Position numbers and translations under genes: made by a program. From positions 28,931,681 to 28,995,680 of the forward strand of contig NC_079415.1 in the NCBI RefSeq assembly GCF_026213295.1: a DNA stretch of 64,000 nucleotides. Reading direction: 5' to 3'. Origin of the DNA: Gadus chalcogrammus (taxonomy: Eukaryota > Chordata > Actinopteri > Gadiformes > Gadidae). Shown piece after piece: positions 52,740 to 63,991 of the stretch; the stretch's first letter is position 1, and the number at the start of each line of letters is the position of its first letter. The notes beneath the pieces are model-generated. The model saw nothing but the letters and a program-made list of their open reading frames with translations. It had not been told where the DNA came from and did no database searches.

Positions 52740-52906
52740 AAGACTGCGATGCCTTTGGAGACCGTAGCACTCAGCGTGGCGCCACATCAGAGAGCCTGGG
52801 TGTTGTCGCCCCTGGCTCCTCCTCCCACATGTCCAGTCACAGCGAGGAACTGGTGGTTAGCAGAATAAAGAAATATTTTGGCATTTTTGCACTTGTAAAT
52901 AGTTAA
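52740..52906 (+). CDS. Truncated D exon (unit 3)
   Basis: (E)DCDAFGDRSTQRGATSESLG, then VVAPGSSSHMSSHSEELVVS, and a stop at about 52904. Same fusion junction and extra TCC as at 29245. Confidence 0.55.
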
Positions 52907-53136
52907 TCGCTTTTTAGCCTACATTCAGATGTGAACTCATTCTTGCATGCGAGGGTCTTGAATCCAAAAAAAAAATAGGCAGGCAAGACATTGAAATTGC
53001 AGGGCGTGCCAAGCCGCGACCGAACCAGCTTGGCAGTGTAAAAACGCCTAATCTGTCGGTAGTAGTGGGGATTGAAAACTATTCTGTGAAAATGACAGAA
53101 TATGTCTTGTGTTTGTTTTCTTCTTTATGTGGAAAG

Positions 53137-53203
53137 CAGCAGACCCCAGACACCATTTCAATCAAGCTTGAAGAGGATATTGGTTGAGGCTTGCCCGCTG
53201 GAG
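53137..53203 (+). pseudogene. C exon (unit 3, copy 1) with stop
   Basis: QQTPDTISIKLEEDIG then TGA (GGTTGAGGC instead of GGTGGAGGC). The borders are intact. Confidence 0.7.
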
Positions 53204-53808
53204 GTTAGTCATACACATTGCATCTATGCAAGAAAACAACCTTGATCAACTGAGAATGTACTTGATTCTACCTGCGCTAAAAAGCCTGTTCCTCTTTGGA
53301 AAAGCATCAGGACCAGCGCCCTGCTAAAACACGAGTCAAACTTGGGAGTTACATTTCAAAGATGGAATCAGTCAAGAGCCCAGAAGGGTTTCAAGACAGA
53401 TTCCCCATAAGCTGGTTTATCATTCTCAAACATCAATAAATTCATAATGCATGAATGTTAGCTGATCAGCTTAGAGGGAAGGACACGTTGTTGCCTTTTA
53501 GTGTCCAAATAGAAATTGTGCTTGCTTCGCATGTCATGTTATGCTCAGATCACTTTGCGCTGGTGTTCGTTGAGTGTCCTTAACCTGGCCAACCACTTGA
53601 GCTTTGAGTCTAGGGAGGAGGGTGCTGGAGGAGACGTCCTTCCCCAAAACTTTGAATCTTTGTCAGCAGCTCACATTTTGAACCCTCTGTGTCAATGTTG
53701 CATACATTTAAAAAGTTTCTTTCACGTGTAAAAATACACAATGCCTCCCTTTATGCAAATAATGTATCAAAACAATTACTTTTTTACCTTTTTTTTCTCC
53801 CTCTGCAG

Positions 53809-54092
53809 AAGACTGTGATGCCTTTGGAGACCGTAGCAATCATCACAACGCCACCTCAGAGAGTCTGGGTGTGGACACACCTGGCTCCTCCCAGATGTCC
53901 AGTCACTGCAAGGAGCTGAAGATTCTGAGCGTCTACGGAAAAGGGGAGGACCCACTGGCGGTGGACGACCATGACACCCTCTTCACCAGGTCTGAAGTGG
54001 AGGCCCTGAACTCGCTGTCTGCGGACCACAGCGTGGCCAAGAGCCTGGAGCGCGGCGAGCGGCTCGTCTGCCGCGAGGAGCTGAGTGTGCAG
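53809..54092 (+). CDS. D exon (unit 3, copy 1), full length
   Basis: CTCTGCAG acceptor, 284 bp, phase 1 to 0, donor GTTGGA. (E)DCDAFGDRSNHHNATSESLG, then GEDPLAVDDHDTLFTRSEVE and CREELSVQ. Open throughout and followed in phase by the C exon at 54316. Confidence 0.72.
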
Positions 54093-54315
54093 GTTGGAAA
54101 TCATCTTCTCATTAACCCTCCAAAAGAGAGGCTTCCTCTGTTACAACTCTAAAACAAACCCATAGAAAGCCCACACCTTTATGATTCAGTAGATGTTTTT
54201 ACTGCCAATTATGCCCGTGTTATGCCCAACTAATCTGTCTTTAGTGGGGATCGACATCTATTCTGTGAAAATGAAAGAATATGTCTTGTGCGTGTTTCCT
54301 TCTTTATGTGGAAAG

Positions 54316-54382
54316 CAGCAGACCACAGACACCATTTCAATCAAGGTTGAAGAGGATATTGGTGGAGGCTTGCCCGCTGTAG
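54316..54382 (+). CDS. C exon (unit 3, copy 2)
   Basis: QQTTDTISIKVEEDIGGGLP, phase 0 to 1, donor GTTAGT. Joins in phase to D at 54987. Confidence 0.68.
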
Positions 54383-54986
54383 GTTAGTAATACACATTGC
54401 ATCTATTCAAGAAAACAACATTTATCAACTGAGAATGTACTTGATTCTACCTGCGCTAAAAAGCCTGGTCCTCTTTGGAAAAGCATCATGACCAGCGCCC
54501 TGCTAAAACACGAGTCAAACTTCGGAGTTGCATTTCAAAGATGGAATCAGTCAAGAGCCCAGAAGGGTTTCAAGACAGATGCCACATGAGCTGGTTTATC
54601 ATTCTCAAACATCACTGAATTCATAATGTATGAATGTTAGCTGATCAGCTTAGAGGGAAGGACACGTTGTTGCTTTTTTGTGTTGAAATAGAATTATTGC
54701 GCTTGTCTCGCATGTCATATTGTGATCAGATCACTTTGCGCTGGTGTTCGTTGAGTGTCCTTAACCTGGCCAACCATTTCAGCTTTGAGTCTAGGGAGGA
54801 GGGTGCTGGAGGAGACGTCCCTCTCCAAAACTGTGAATCTTTGTCAGCAGTACACATTTTAAACCCTCTGTGTCAATGTTGCGTACATTTAAAGAGTTTC
54901 TTTAACTTGTACAGATACACAATGCCTCCCTTTATGCAAATAATGTATCAAAACAATAGATTTTTCCTTGTTTTCTCCCTCTGCAG

Positions 54987-55270
54987 AAGACTGCGATGCC
55001 TTTGGAGACCGTAGCACTCATCAGAACACCACCTCAGACAGTCTGGGTGTGGACGCACCTGGCTCCTCCCTCATGTCCAGTCACAGCGAGGAACTGAAGA
55101 TTCTGAGCGTCTACGGAAAAGGGGAGGGCCCACTGGCGACGGACGGCCATGACACCCTCTTCACCGCGTCAGAAGTGGAGGCCCTGAACTCGCTGTCTGC
55201 AGACCACAGCGTGGCCAAGAGCCTGGAGCGCGGCGAGCGTCTGGTCTGCCACGAGGAGCTGAGTGTGCAG
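54987..55270 (+). CDS. D exon (unit 3, copy 2), full length
   Basis: CTCTGCAG acceptor, 284 bp, phase 1 to 0. (E)DCDAFGDRSTHQNTTSDSLG, then GEGPLATDGHDTLFTASEVE and CHEELSVQ. The N-terminal 20 residues vary most among D copies; the GHDTLF region is nearly fixed. Confidence 0.73.
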
Positions 55271-55495
55271 GTTGGAAATCATCTTCTTATTCACCATCCA
55301 AAAGAGAGGCTTCCTCTGTTACAACTCTAAAACAGACCCATAGAAAGCCCACACCTTTATGATTCAGTAGATGTTTTTACACTGCCAATTATGCCCGTCT
55401 TATGCCCAACTAATCTGTCGGTAGTGGGGATCGACATCTATTCTGTGAAAATGAAAGAATATGTCTTCTGTGTGTTTCCTTCTTTATGTGGAAAG

Positions 55496-55562
55496 CAGCA
55501 GACCCCAGACACCATTTCAATCAAGGTTGAAGAGGATATTGGTGGAGGCATGCCTGCTGTAG
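55496..55562 (+). CDS. C exon (unit 3, copy 3)
   Basis: QQTPDTISIKVEEDIGGGMP, phase 0 to 1, donor GTTAGT. Joins in phase to D at 57870 across two transposon insertions. Confidence 0.68.
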
Positions 55563-55849
55563 GTTAGTAATACACATTGCATACATGCAAGCAAACAACC
55601 TGGATCAACTGAGAATGTACTGGATTCTAACTGCGCTGAAAAGCCTGGTCCTCTTTTGAAAAGCATCATGACGAGCGCCCTGTTAAACACGAGTCAAATT
55701 TGGGAGTTGTATTTCAAAGATGGAATCAGTCAAGGGCCCAGAAGGGTTTCAAGACGGATGCCACATGAGCTGGTTTATTATTCTCAAAGATCAATGAATT
55801 CACAATTTATGAATGCTAACTGATTAGCTTACAGGGAAGGACACGTTGT

Positions 55850-56264
55850 CACTTGTGCTGTGTTCCAGTAACCATCCTTCCATGAGTACCCTTAAACGTA
55901 GTACACTATCCACACTCACTAAGTGCGTTATTTTTCAGAGGTCAGTGTTGTTCCAAATCGAATGCTCCGTGGTGCACTAACCGGAAATTACGATCACGAC
56001 TGCGGCCGCGGCTCCTCCCCCGCAATAAACATCCCGCTTTGAACGGTGAACTCTTTACGCCTAGCAACTATGAAAATCTATACAAACTACAAAATGACTC
56101 CATTAATGCAGGCTATGTGGAAAATGCGCAGACTTTGGCTTAGCCTGGATCCGCCCTCAAAGTGTGGATCGATTTACACATTTCGTACTCAACAACGGCA
56201 GCACTCTTCAGCTACGTAGCTAAGAGTGTTGAGTACGAAATGTGTAAATCGATCCACACTTTGA
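55850..56264. mobile_element. Insertion with 107-bp hairpin at its right end
   Basis: Foreign sequence from about 55855 (GTGCTGTGTTCCAGTAACCA) ends in a hairpin at 56158-56264. CAAAGTGTGGATCGATTTAC and the following bases (36 in all) are exactly mirrored at the right, around an inner CTCTT..AGCTACGTAGCT..AAGAG stem. It replaces the start of block F; the right arm abuts GAGCTTTGAGTCTAGG. The class is unknown. Confidence 0.7.
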
Positions 56265-56373
56265 GCTTTGAGTCTAGGGGGGAGGGTGCTGGAGGAGACA
56301 TCCCTCTCCAAAACTCTGAATCTTTGTCTGCAGTACACATTTTAAACCCTCTGTCTCAATGTTGCATAAACAT

Positions 56374-57368
56374 TAGGGCTCCAACAATAAACCAACACCC
56401 GATTCGGTTTGTATCAAGATTTTTGACCCACGGTTCGATACATCCAACAATTTTTTTTAATCTAAAAAGCATTTTATTTAAACGACACTAATATAACAAT
56501 AAACTTAATGTAACATTGAATAAAAAAATATTTGGAATGCTGATCAGATTTGAACAGAAAGAATACTATTAGTGTATCGCTAAATTAATAAATAAATAAC
56601 CAAAGATTGCAGTTGGAGGATGCTTGCAGGTAGGCAAAAACCCTCAACTTTTTTTTTGTTTTATGGTTTCGACAAAGATCCTATCATGGATTCTTATTAG
56701 GCTATGTAGCTGAATTAATTACATAATCAGGCCGTATAGAATGCAACATGTTTAATAGGCTAACTTTCAAATAGATTGGGAAAAAACATGAACGTCTGAT
56801 TCGCAATAATGAGGTGTGTGTGTGTGTCTGCGTGAATGGCAGTCTGCGTATGTGTGTGTGAGTGACGTCAGCGAGCGAGGAGAGCGAGCGGTAGCGTGTG
56901 TGTGTGTCTAGTGAAGAAACAAACGTGTCCGGTAGAATAAAGTACCCATCCTGTCAATAATCGGTGGCCGCTTCATTCCGACCTATAAGCAGACCAACTG
57001 CCGTTCAAAGCACACAAAACACTAGAGACGGGGATCACACAGGCTATTTTTTTGCATTTGTCCCACTCTGGATAAATGTCGTTGATATTGCATATGAGGA
57101 CTTCGCAGGCTGTGGAGAAATGCAATCCTCCGTAGCCACGGAGAGCTGTCATCAGAGAGGGCATCTCGTCGCAGACTTACGGCATCGATAAGAGGGGGCG
57201 GTGTCGGCAGACTATTATTTAGACAGGTTATTAGCAAATTTCCATCTGACAATTTGACCGGAGAGTTAGAAAGGGCGTATCGCGCTTCTGCCTTCTCACA
57301 CCGCGTTAAAGGTTTGTGGCTTTGAGTGTCGTGATTCCCGTTTCGATATGCATATCGTTACAGCCCTA
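56374..57368. mobile_element. hAT element, 995 bp, with 8-bp duplication ATAAACAT
   Basis: Termini TAGGGCTCCAACAA and (reverse-complemented right) TAGGGCTGTAACG are flanked by exact ATAAACAT copies at 56366-56373 and 57369-57376. An 8-bp duplication and TAGGGCTG-type ends mark a hAT. The interior has no transposase; it is rich in AT, with GTGTGT patches near 56815 and 56900. Confidence 0.9.
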
Positions 57369-57378
57369 ATAAACATAC

Positions 57379-57761
57379 TGTGGTATCCCGGCGCTCGGTT
57401 GGGCCGGGTTCCACTGACAAAACTCGCTTGGCCTTGGGGTTTTAGCCATTTCAGGCTTTTATTTAACAGTCAACTGAAACAATCAAACAATGAAGGAGAC
57501 GCTGTCTCTAGGGCCTCCGTGGGCCTCTAGGCTCTCTCGCTGCCACGAGCCCTTCCTTCCTGCTCCCGACCCGTGCTGTGCTGTGCTGTGCCTCCTTTTA
57601 AAATGGCTCCTCAGCTTTCGGCCAGGTGTCCCCCAATCACCCTGATTGGGGATCCAGAAGGGCTGCTCCCCGTCGCCGGCTGGTGGGTGGGGGTGGTATA
57701 TCCAGTCCTTTACGGTACCCCGGGCCCGTCCAGGCTGAGGTCTCCGTGGCGGGATGCCACA
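57379..57761. mobile_element. Solo-LTR-like insertion (383 bp, TG..CA)
   Basis: It starts TGTGGTATCCCGGCG and ends CGGGATGCCACA, flanked by ATAC at 57375-57378 and 57762-57765. TG..CA ends and a 4-bp duplication fit a solo LTR. The longer inverted ends (TGTGG-ATCCCG) leave a small TIR element as an alternative. It sits two bases beyond the hAT target duplication. Confidence 0.65.
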
Positions 57762-57869
57762 ATACATTTAAATAGTTTATTTCATGTGTACAAATACACA
57801 CTTCCTCCTTTTATGCAAACAGTGTATCAAAACAATGACTTTTTTATTTTTTTCCTCCCTCTGCTGAAG

Positions 57870-58147
57870 ACTGCAAAGCCTTTGGAGACCGTAGCACGCA
57901 GCATGGCTCCACGGAGAGTCTGGGTGTGGACGCCCCTGGCTCCTCCCACATGTCCAGTCACAGCGGGGAGCTGAAGAGCCTGAGCGTCTACGGTAAAGGG
58001 GAGGGCCCACTGGCGACGGACGGCCATGACACCCTCTTCACCGCGTCAGAAGTGGAGGCCCTGAATTCGCTGTCTGCGGACCACAGCGTGGCCAAGAGCC
58101 TGGAGCGCGGCGAGCGGCTGGTCTGCCACGAGGAGCTGAGTGTGCAG
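57870..58147 (+). CDS. D exon (unit 3, copy 3), shifted acceptor
   Basis: The usual CTGCAG acceptor has become CTGCTG. The next AG (CTGAAG) lies three bases further on and would start the exon at 57870 with frame unchanged: (x)DCKAFGDRSTQHGSTESLGV, then GEGPLATDGHDTLFTASEVE. Length is 278 bp, phase 1 to 0, donor GTTGGA. Whether it is spliced is uncertain. Confidence 0.58.
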
Positions 58148-58426
58148 GTTGGAAATCATCTTCTTATTCAGCATCCAAATGAGAGGCTTCCTCTGTTACA
58201 ACTCCAGCACACACCCTTATAAAGCACACACCTCTAGGATTTAATGAGTCGTACGTGTAGCCTGGCTATTTCCAGACTCGTTGGTCTAGGGAAGCTGCTG
58301 TCATTTTCTTCAGCACAAGAGGCTTGATCAACGGGCCTAGTTCAACTGACTTTATGCGCAAATGGCTGCTTGCCGTCGCTTCCCTGTCGTCATCCAAGCC
58401 AACTTGGTGATTGGAGCTATCGCACC

Positions 58427-58945
58427 AAAATTGTACCGGGGGTGAAAATTGTACCACCTACGTAATTCGGTTCGAAACATTATGTCATCGTTCGACACGA
58501 TTGTCCGTTGCTTGGCAGGTTTCAAAAAACATTCGCACTCATGTTGCCAAAGAAGAAATAACATAATACAGACAACACTTTTTTTTTAATATATATTTGT
58601 ATTGTATTGAATTTAGCTAGTAAACTGAGTGTTTTAAAGTGTATCATAGTCTTGCTAGCTTGTGTTAAGACACTCAGTTTACTAGCTTAATGCCATTAAA
58701 CAATTAAATACAATGCAATTATAAAGTTAGCAACGCTAATAAATGTCATTTGTAAAATAAGTGTTATCTGCTTAATGTTATTTCGTCTTGCGACGCTCAA
58801 TGAATGAGCCCGAATGTTTGTGAATATTCATGAAGCTTCCTACGTCATCGTTCGTCCGTTGCCAGGCAGGTTTGGAAATTTCGAACGCAGATTACGTAGG
58901 CGGTACAAGTTTCGCCCCCGGTACAATTTTGGTCTCAAAAAACGG
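58427..58945. mobile_element. Foldback element with nested hairpin
   Basis: ACCAAAATTGTACCGGGGG at 58426 is mirrored by CCCCCGGTACAATTTTGGT near 58915-58934. TACGTAATTCGGTTCGAAA mirrors TTTCGAACGCAGATTACGTA with mismatches. At the centre CTAGTAAACTGAGTGTTTTA (58617) and TAAGACACTCAGTTTACTAG (58666) form a second stem. No coding frame. Confidence 0.75.
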
Positions 58946-59135
58946 TCTCAGCTTCTCCAAAAACGTATCGGAAGCAGAAAGATAAGAATTGCTCTTCTCC
59001 AGACCCTTATGAAGGGCGAATTCAAATCGCCGTCAGAGCAGGTTGGGGGAATCCAGTCTATCGTAATTGGGGATTAACAACTATTCTGTGCAAATGAAAG
59101 GAAATGAAAATGTGTTTCCTTCTTTATGTGGAAAG

Positions 59136-59202
59136 CCGGGGACCCCAGACACCATTTCAATCAAGGTTGAAGAGGATATTGGTGGAGGCATGCCCGCTGT
59201 AG
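59136..59202 (+). CDS. C exon (unit 3, copy 4)
   Basis: After GTGGAAAG the frame is PGTPDTISIKVEEDIGGGMP (CCGGGG in place of CAGCAG), phase 0 to 1, donor GTTAGT. Only the GGAAAG acceptor is left, since the two CAG alternatives are mutated. Joins in phase to the zinc-finger exon at 59712. Confidence 0.62.
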
Positions 59203-59711
59203 GTTAGTAATACACATTGCATCCATGCAAGCAAACTGACCTACCAACTGAGAATGTACTCGATTCTAACTGCGCTGGTCCTCTTTTGAAAAGCATCATG
59301 ACCGTCACCCTGCTAAAACACAAGGACTACTATACAGTTTATAGTAGAATGATTTACATCTTCTTCATGACAGGTGTCAGGAATGCTGAATCCGCTCTGA
59401 TTCCCAGTATAACTACAGTATTGGTAAAGCAGGTGATCGGAAACCACAGATGACCTGGGTTGTGTCTTTATGACCTCCCCACATCCTTAAAAGGCGGAGA
59501 CGTAGTGGTGCCTTCTCAGCTGACGCCTTTGACCCTTGACCCCCCCCCAAGGGGAACAAGGGAAATGCATAATAAACAAAAAGACGTTAGAAAGAAAGAA
59601 TGTAAAAATATGCTTCTTCCAATACACCAGTGTGTAAAAGTACATGCTGTATCCCTTTGTGCAAATAATTAATTAATACCATTACTTTCTCTCTTTGTTA
59701 CCTCTCTGAAG

Positions 59712-60784
59712 AAGACGTCAATGACATCAGAGACTGCAGCACGCAGCGTGGTGCCACCTCGGAGAGTCTGCGTGTGGACGCCCCTGGCTCCTCCCACATG
59801 TCAAGTCACAGCGGGGAGCTGCGCATCCTGAGCGTCTACGGACAAGGGGAGGGCCCACTGGCGGTGGACGGCCATGACACCCTCTTTGCCGCGTCAGAAC
59901 TGGAGGCCTTGAGCTCGCTGTCCGCTGACCACAGCGTGACCAAGAGCCTGAACTGCAGCGTGCAGCTCGTCTGCCTTGAGGAGCTGACTGGGCATCAGGG
60001 CGGCCGCAAGGGCCGGCCCGGTGTCTTGTGTGGAAAGGTTATTCCCAACAATGCCAATATGATTGTCCACATGAGGACTCACTCCGGGGAAAAGCCCTAC
60101 AAGTGTGACCAATGCACAAAGTGCTTCAGTCGGACAAGCACCCTGAAGATCCACATGAGGACTCACTCCGGGGAGAAGCCCTACAAGTGTGACCAATGCA
60201 CGAAGCGCTTCAGTCAGACAAGCAACCTGAAGATCCACATGAGGACTCACTCCGGTGAGAAGCCCTACAAGTGTGACCAATGCACAAAGTGCTTCAATCG
60301 GAAAGACCACCTGAAGATCCACATGATGACTCACTCCGGGGAGAAGCCCTACAAGTGTGACCAATGCACGAAGTGCTTCAGTGAGAAAGGCACCCTGAAT
60401 AAACACATGAGGAGTCACTCGGGGGAGAAGCCCTACAAGTGTGACCAATGCACAATGCGCTTCAGTCATGGCCGCACCCTGAAGTTCCACATGTCGACTC
60501 ACACCGGCGAGAAGCCCTACAGGTGTGACCAATGCACGAAGTGCTTCAGTCTGAAAGACCCCCTGAAGATCCACATGATGACTCACTCCGGGGAGAAGCC
60601 CTACAAGTGTGACCAATGCAAGAAGTGCTTCAGTCAGAAAGGCCACCTGAAGAGCCACCTGAGGACTCACTCTGGGGAGAAGCCCTACGTGTGTCTGCAG
60701 TGCAACGCCAGCTACAGCGGCCCAAGGAGTTTGCGTGTGCACATGCTCAAGCACACTTTGGCACGGGGTAACGGGACGCTTTGA
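59712..60784 (+). CDS. Terminal C2H2 zinc-finger exon (unit 3), 8 fingers, intact
   Basis: Acceptor CTCTGAAG, phase 1, 357 codons to TGA at 60782-60784. The D-like module (EDVNDIRDCSTQRGATSESL to LNCSVQLVCLEE) is followed by the LTGHQGGRKGRPG linker and eight C2H2 fingers (Y-K/R-CDQC..F..L..H-M-x-T-H) joined by SGEKPY/TGEKPY, ending RGNGTL. Helix residues at -1,2,3,6 read RSTI, QSNI, RDHI, EGTK, HRTF, LDPI, QGHS, GRSV. All cysteines and histidines are present. Upstream D-C pairs fit in phase, but the THAP and B exons of this unit are broken, so any product would lack the THAP domain. ATTAAA at 60844-60849. Confidence 0.92.
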
Positions 60785-62431
60785 TTGAGACCTCTGTCCT
60801 GTATTGGTTGAAATTACTGCTTTTAGTTTTTCTTTTCATCACGATTAAACGCTTCGTACCTTCGATTCACTTTCTGTTTTTATTAATTGATGTCCGTGTT
60901 GAATAACTTATTTCTAGGACACTTCTGACAGCAAAATATTTGATTTAATGTAGAGCTTGATCAGGGGAAGATACAGGCAGCGAAGTTACCAAGCATACAC
61001 TCAATGAGACGATGGGTGTATGTGATTCTTTTAGGAAACATTCACATTGTGGGTTAATACAAAGGTCAGGGGGAGGGGCCTTCGTGGAGTTTAGGATTGG
61101 TCAGAGGAGAGACCAAGTTAAATTGCAATTCACAATATGGGTGAAGTGGACATGGCTGCAAGACAGTTAAAGGAATCTACACAACAAAGAAGTCTGGATT
61201 GGCTTGAATATCAAACTTGGTGCCCACAGTTGCAAATGCAAACTATCTTAACGCCTTTCAATTAGAGAGGACGGGAGGTATCTCTAGGTCCATGGAGAAT
61301 GCATAGAAATTCATTGATATTGTCAAATTATTCAAACAGGGTTCATATAATTTCTATTTTAAAGTTGAGCTTGACATTGCAACAACATTGTCATTACCGT
61401 TATCTTTGTTATTACAAAAAGCCTGCAAAGTTCACTTGTGAAGTAGACTGCGATTGAACCGCACATTATACATGATTGTGTTCATTCCACTGACCTTTCC
61501 ATTCCGTGCGCTTAATGCTAACTACCTTGGATGGATTGTATCATAATAGGCAATAATGGTTGAAGATTATCCATTTTAAAAGGTCCCTGGTTAAATGTCT
61601 AGATCTCAGTGATGCTCAGTTTAGGCCGGTCCTCCCTCTAGAAGGCAGCATTATTCTAACGGGACAAAGTCAGAAGATTCCTAGCATTGGTCCCCCTTCA
61701 CTCCCTGTTTGCAGCGGCGGCTGGTGATCCAATTCGTGGGTGGGGTGCAGTAATGGACGGGGGTCCTCCCCAAGAAAATATAGAATAGGTTTCTGGGATG
61801 CCCACTAGCTAAAAATGTATTCTGATTCATTGCCTACATCCTGACTTGCAGGGCCTGGACAAGCTTACACTGCTTTCATTTTCACCCTTTCCACTAGCCA
61901 TTGCTATTTGACCCATGGTTTTTATTCTGATATTGAGGCATATCCTGATCAATGTCCTATAGTGTTTTACCGGAGTCTCGAGGTCAATTTCAAATGGTGT
62001 TTGGGACCGTTGTGTCATTTTTTTTTTATATGCTACATGCCAAATGACTTAATTAATATGTAATTTACTTGTTCCTTTTAAGTATAAAATTGCGTGAGGA
62101 GTCCAATTCCTCCACTGAAATGGGTAGAAAGTGCTTTTACGGCTCTCTGCTAGTTAACTATCTGTCACTTCTCTCTGCATGTAGTTATGTTGCACAATAC
62201 ACGAATGCTGTTGAGGGAGGTAGCCTATTTGATTCATTTGCTGAAATGTCCAATCAGCTCCAAATTACTACAATGAGTTGAAACACAAGACACAGTATAG
62301 TGTCAAGTGTTTCTTTAATACTCTTGGTAGGATAACAAACCTACCATGATTTATCATTCCTTATGTCGTATGGTCATGTACAGGGGTTGGGTTTGTGTCG
62401 GGTCTCTTCTTTTTCTGTTTACTAATTATTT

Positions 62432-62432
<1 letters not shown>
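60785..62432 (+). other. 3' UTR and conserved downstream block (unit 3)
   Basis: Parallel to 31300-32956; no gene seen. Confidence 0.6.

Positions 62433-62480
<48 letters not shown>
62433..62480. repeat. (GT)n microsatellite
   Basis: Pure GT run of about 47 bp at the family-specific position. Confidence 0.96.
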
Positions 62481-62953
62481 AAAGTTCCTAAGCCAGAGGG
62501 AAACTTTGAACCAATGCAAAAGGCTTAAAATGTACCACCATATCAAAACTAAAAAGAATCTTCAGAAAAAAATAATGAATTTTTATGAGCTGCTGCAGGG
62601 AATTTCTGTTTTTCTTTTCTTGTTTGATGGTTTCGGTTAATCTGTTCAAATATTGTGTTATTGTTTGGTCCAAAAGCTTTGATTTCTTTTAACAAACGAG
62701 CTGAACATCATCATCATCATCATAATTATAAAAAACGGTATCATTTGACCTTCATTATTCATTGCTTAGGATTTTTTCTTGCATTTATTCTGTTTGTATT
62801 ATTTTTAACCATGTTTAATAAAAAAAAAAGGAAATTACCTGGAAAGGTTACCTCCCCTTCCTCTTATTTTGCCCGCCCACATTATTTGTCCCGACCGCCC
62901 ATGAGAAAACGAGTTAAGAACGTGTTCACATAGTTCTTTCCTTGAGAGACACC

Positions 62954-63017
62954 GTGGCTTGCAAACGAGCGAATCGTCGCAATTGCTCAGTGTTTGGATG
63001 TACAAAACCTCTAAAAG
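62954..63017 (+). pseudogene. THAP exon (unit 4), internally deleted, start lost
   Basis: The upstream sequence (TAGTTCTTTCCTTGAGAGACACC) matches unit 1, but ATG is GTG. The frame VACKRANRRNCSVFGCTKPL is followed by AAAG and the GTAAGT donor. About 200 bp between the TACAAA of CTN-coding sequence and the TACAAA near the exon end are missing, removing Cys3, His and SVPTL. Confidence 0.82.
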
Positions 63018-63857
63018 GTAAGTTAACTAACGCAATATCATTGTGTTGTTGTAGTGTATATGGTTACCTTGTTAGCATTATAATGTTGCTTTAGCATTAG
63101 CGCTACAGCTAACAGCCAAGTTAGTGTCGCTAATGTAACGGTAGATGGCATCAGTTATGTGTGTAAATACCATGGACCTATTAAAGAAAGGACAGCGGAC
63201 TAATACATTGCCGCCCTTTCATAACTATAAATACACGCACTGTAACTCGAGTGTGCACCTCAGCAAGCATGGGGCATCATACGAGAATGGGCACAATTCA
63301 ACAAAGGGGCTACAGGCACTGATCTCTACTGCTTGGATACCAAGGGAATGCAATGTTTTACAATGTCTGCTCACCATTCAACAAACGAATACAACTGTAT
63401 TCTACCGGCCACTGGACCGCAGTAGTTCTAGCGTTTTACTGATGAGGAGATTGACCTGTTAAACTCATCCTAAATACATATGGTGCGTTCCTGGGAACCC
63501 GTGTTTTCGCCCCCTTCTACCCTCTTGCACTCCCAGTTATAGCTGGTTATTTACGGGCAAAAAAGTGTACCTGGAACGCACTATTATAGGCATGTTTTCC
63601 CCTTCACACCTGATTAAAATCAAAGGGTTATTAGCTGATTTCTGCAGAGCTTGATGTCATGGTATTGAGTTGATGAGATGAACTATAAAATATGTAAACA
63701 AATCAAGGATGTAATATCATTTCATAGAACTCATTTTAAGTATTAGGCTAATGTAATTCACTAAACATGCTTCTCTAATATCATCTTACAACTTGCACCT
63801 GGAATACATACAAGGTAAAAAATTGATTACTGATTTTTCTTTGTTGTCTCTACGCAG

Positions 63858-63991
63858 GCCAGCTCATCAAGTGCTTACATTCAGCAGCTTCTCTCAAGGG
63901 ATTTTGCCTGCCAGACAGAAAACCTGGAAACACATATTTGTAGGCACAAAGCTATCCTTAAAGTCTATGCAGCCCCATTTTAAAAGTGAAG
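63858..63991 (+). pseudogene. Exon B (unit 4), one extra base
   Basis: Same extra T as at 51994 (ACATATTTGTAGG); also GATTTTGCC for GATGTTGCC. The donor GTGTGT is at 63992. The unit continues past the window end. Confidence 0.72.

Noticed and set aside
59894..60754. Long minus-strand ORFs opposite the zinc-finger exons (also 30346-31269 and 6526-7197)
   Set aside because: They are antisense shadows of the repeated finger codons (ALRALVTLVGLL repeats mirror the CDQC/GEKPY linkers). They have no splice signals or domain.
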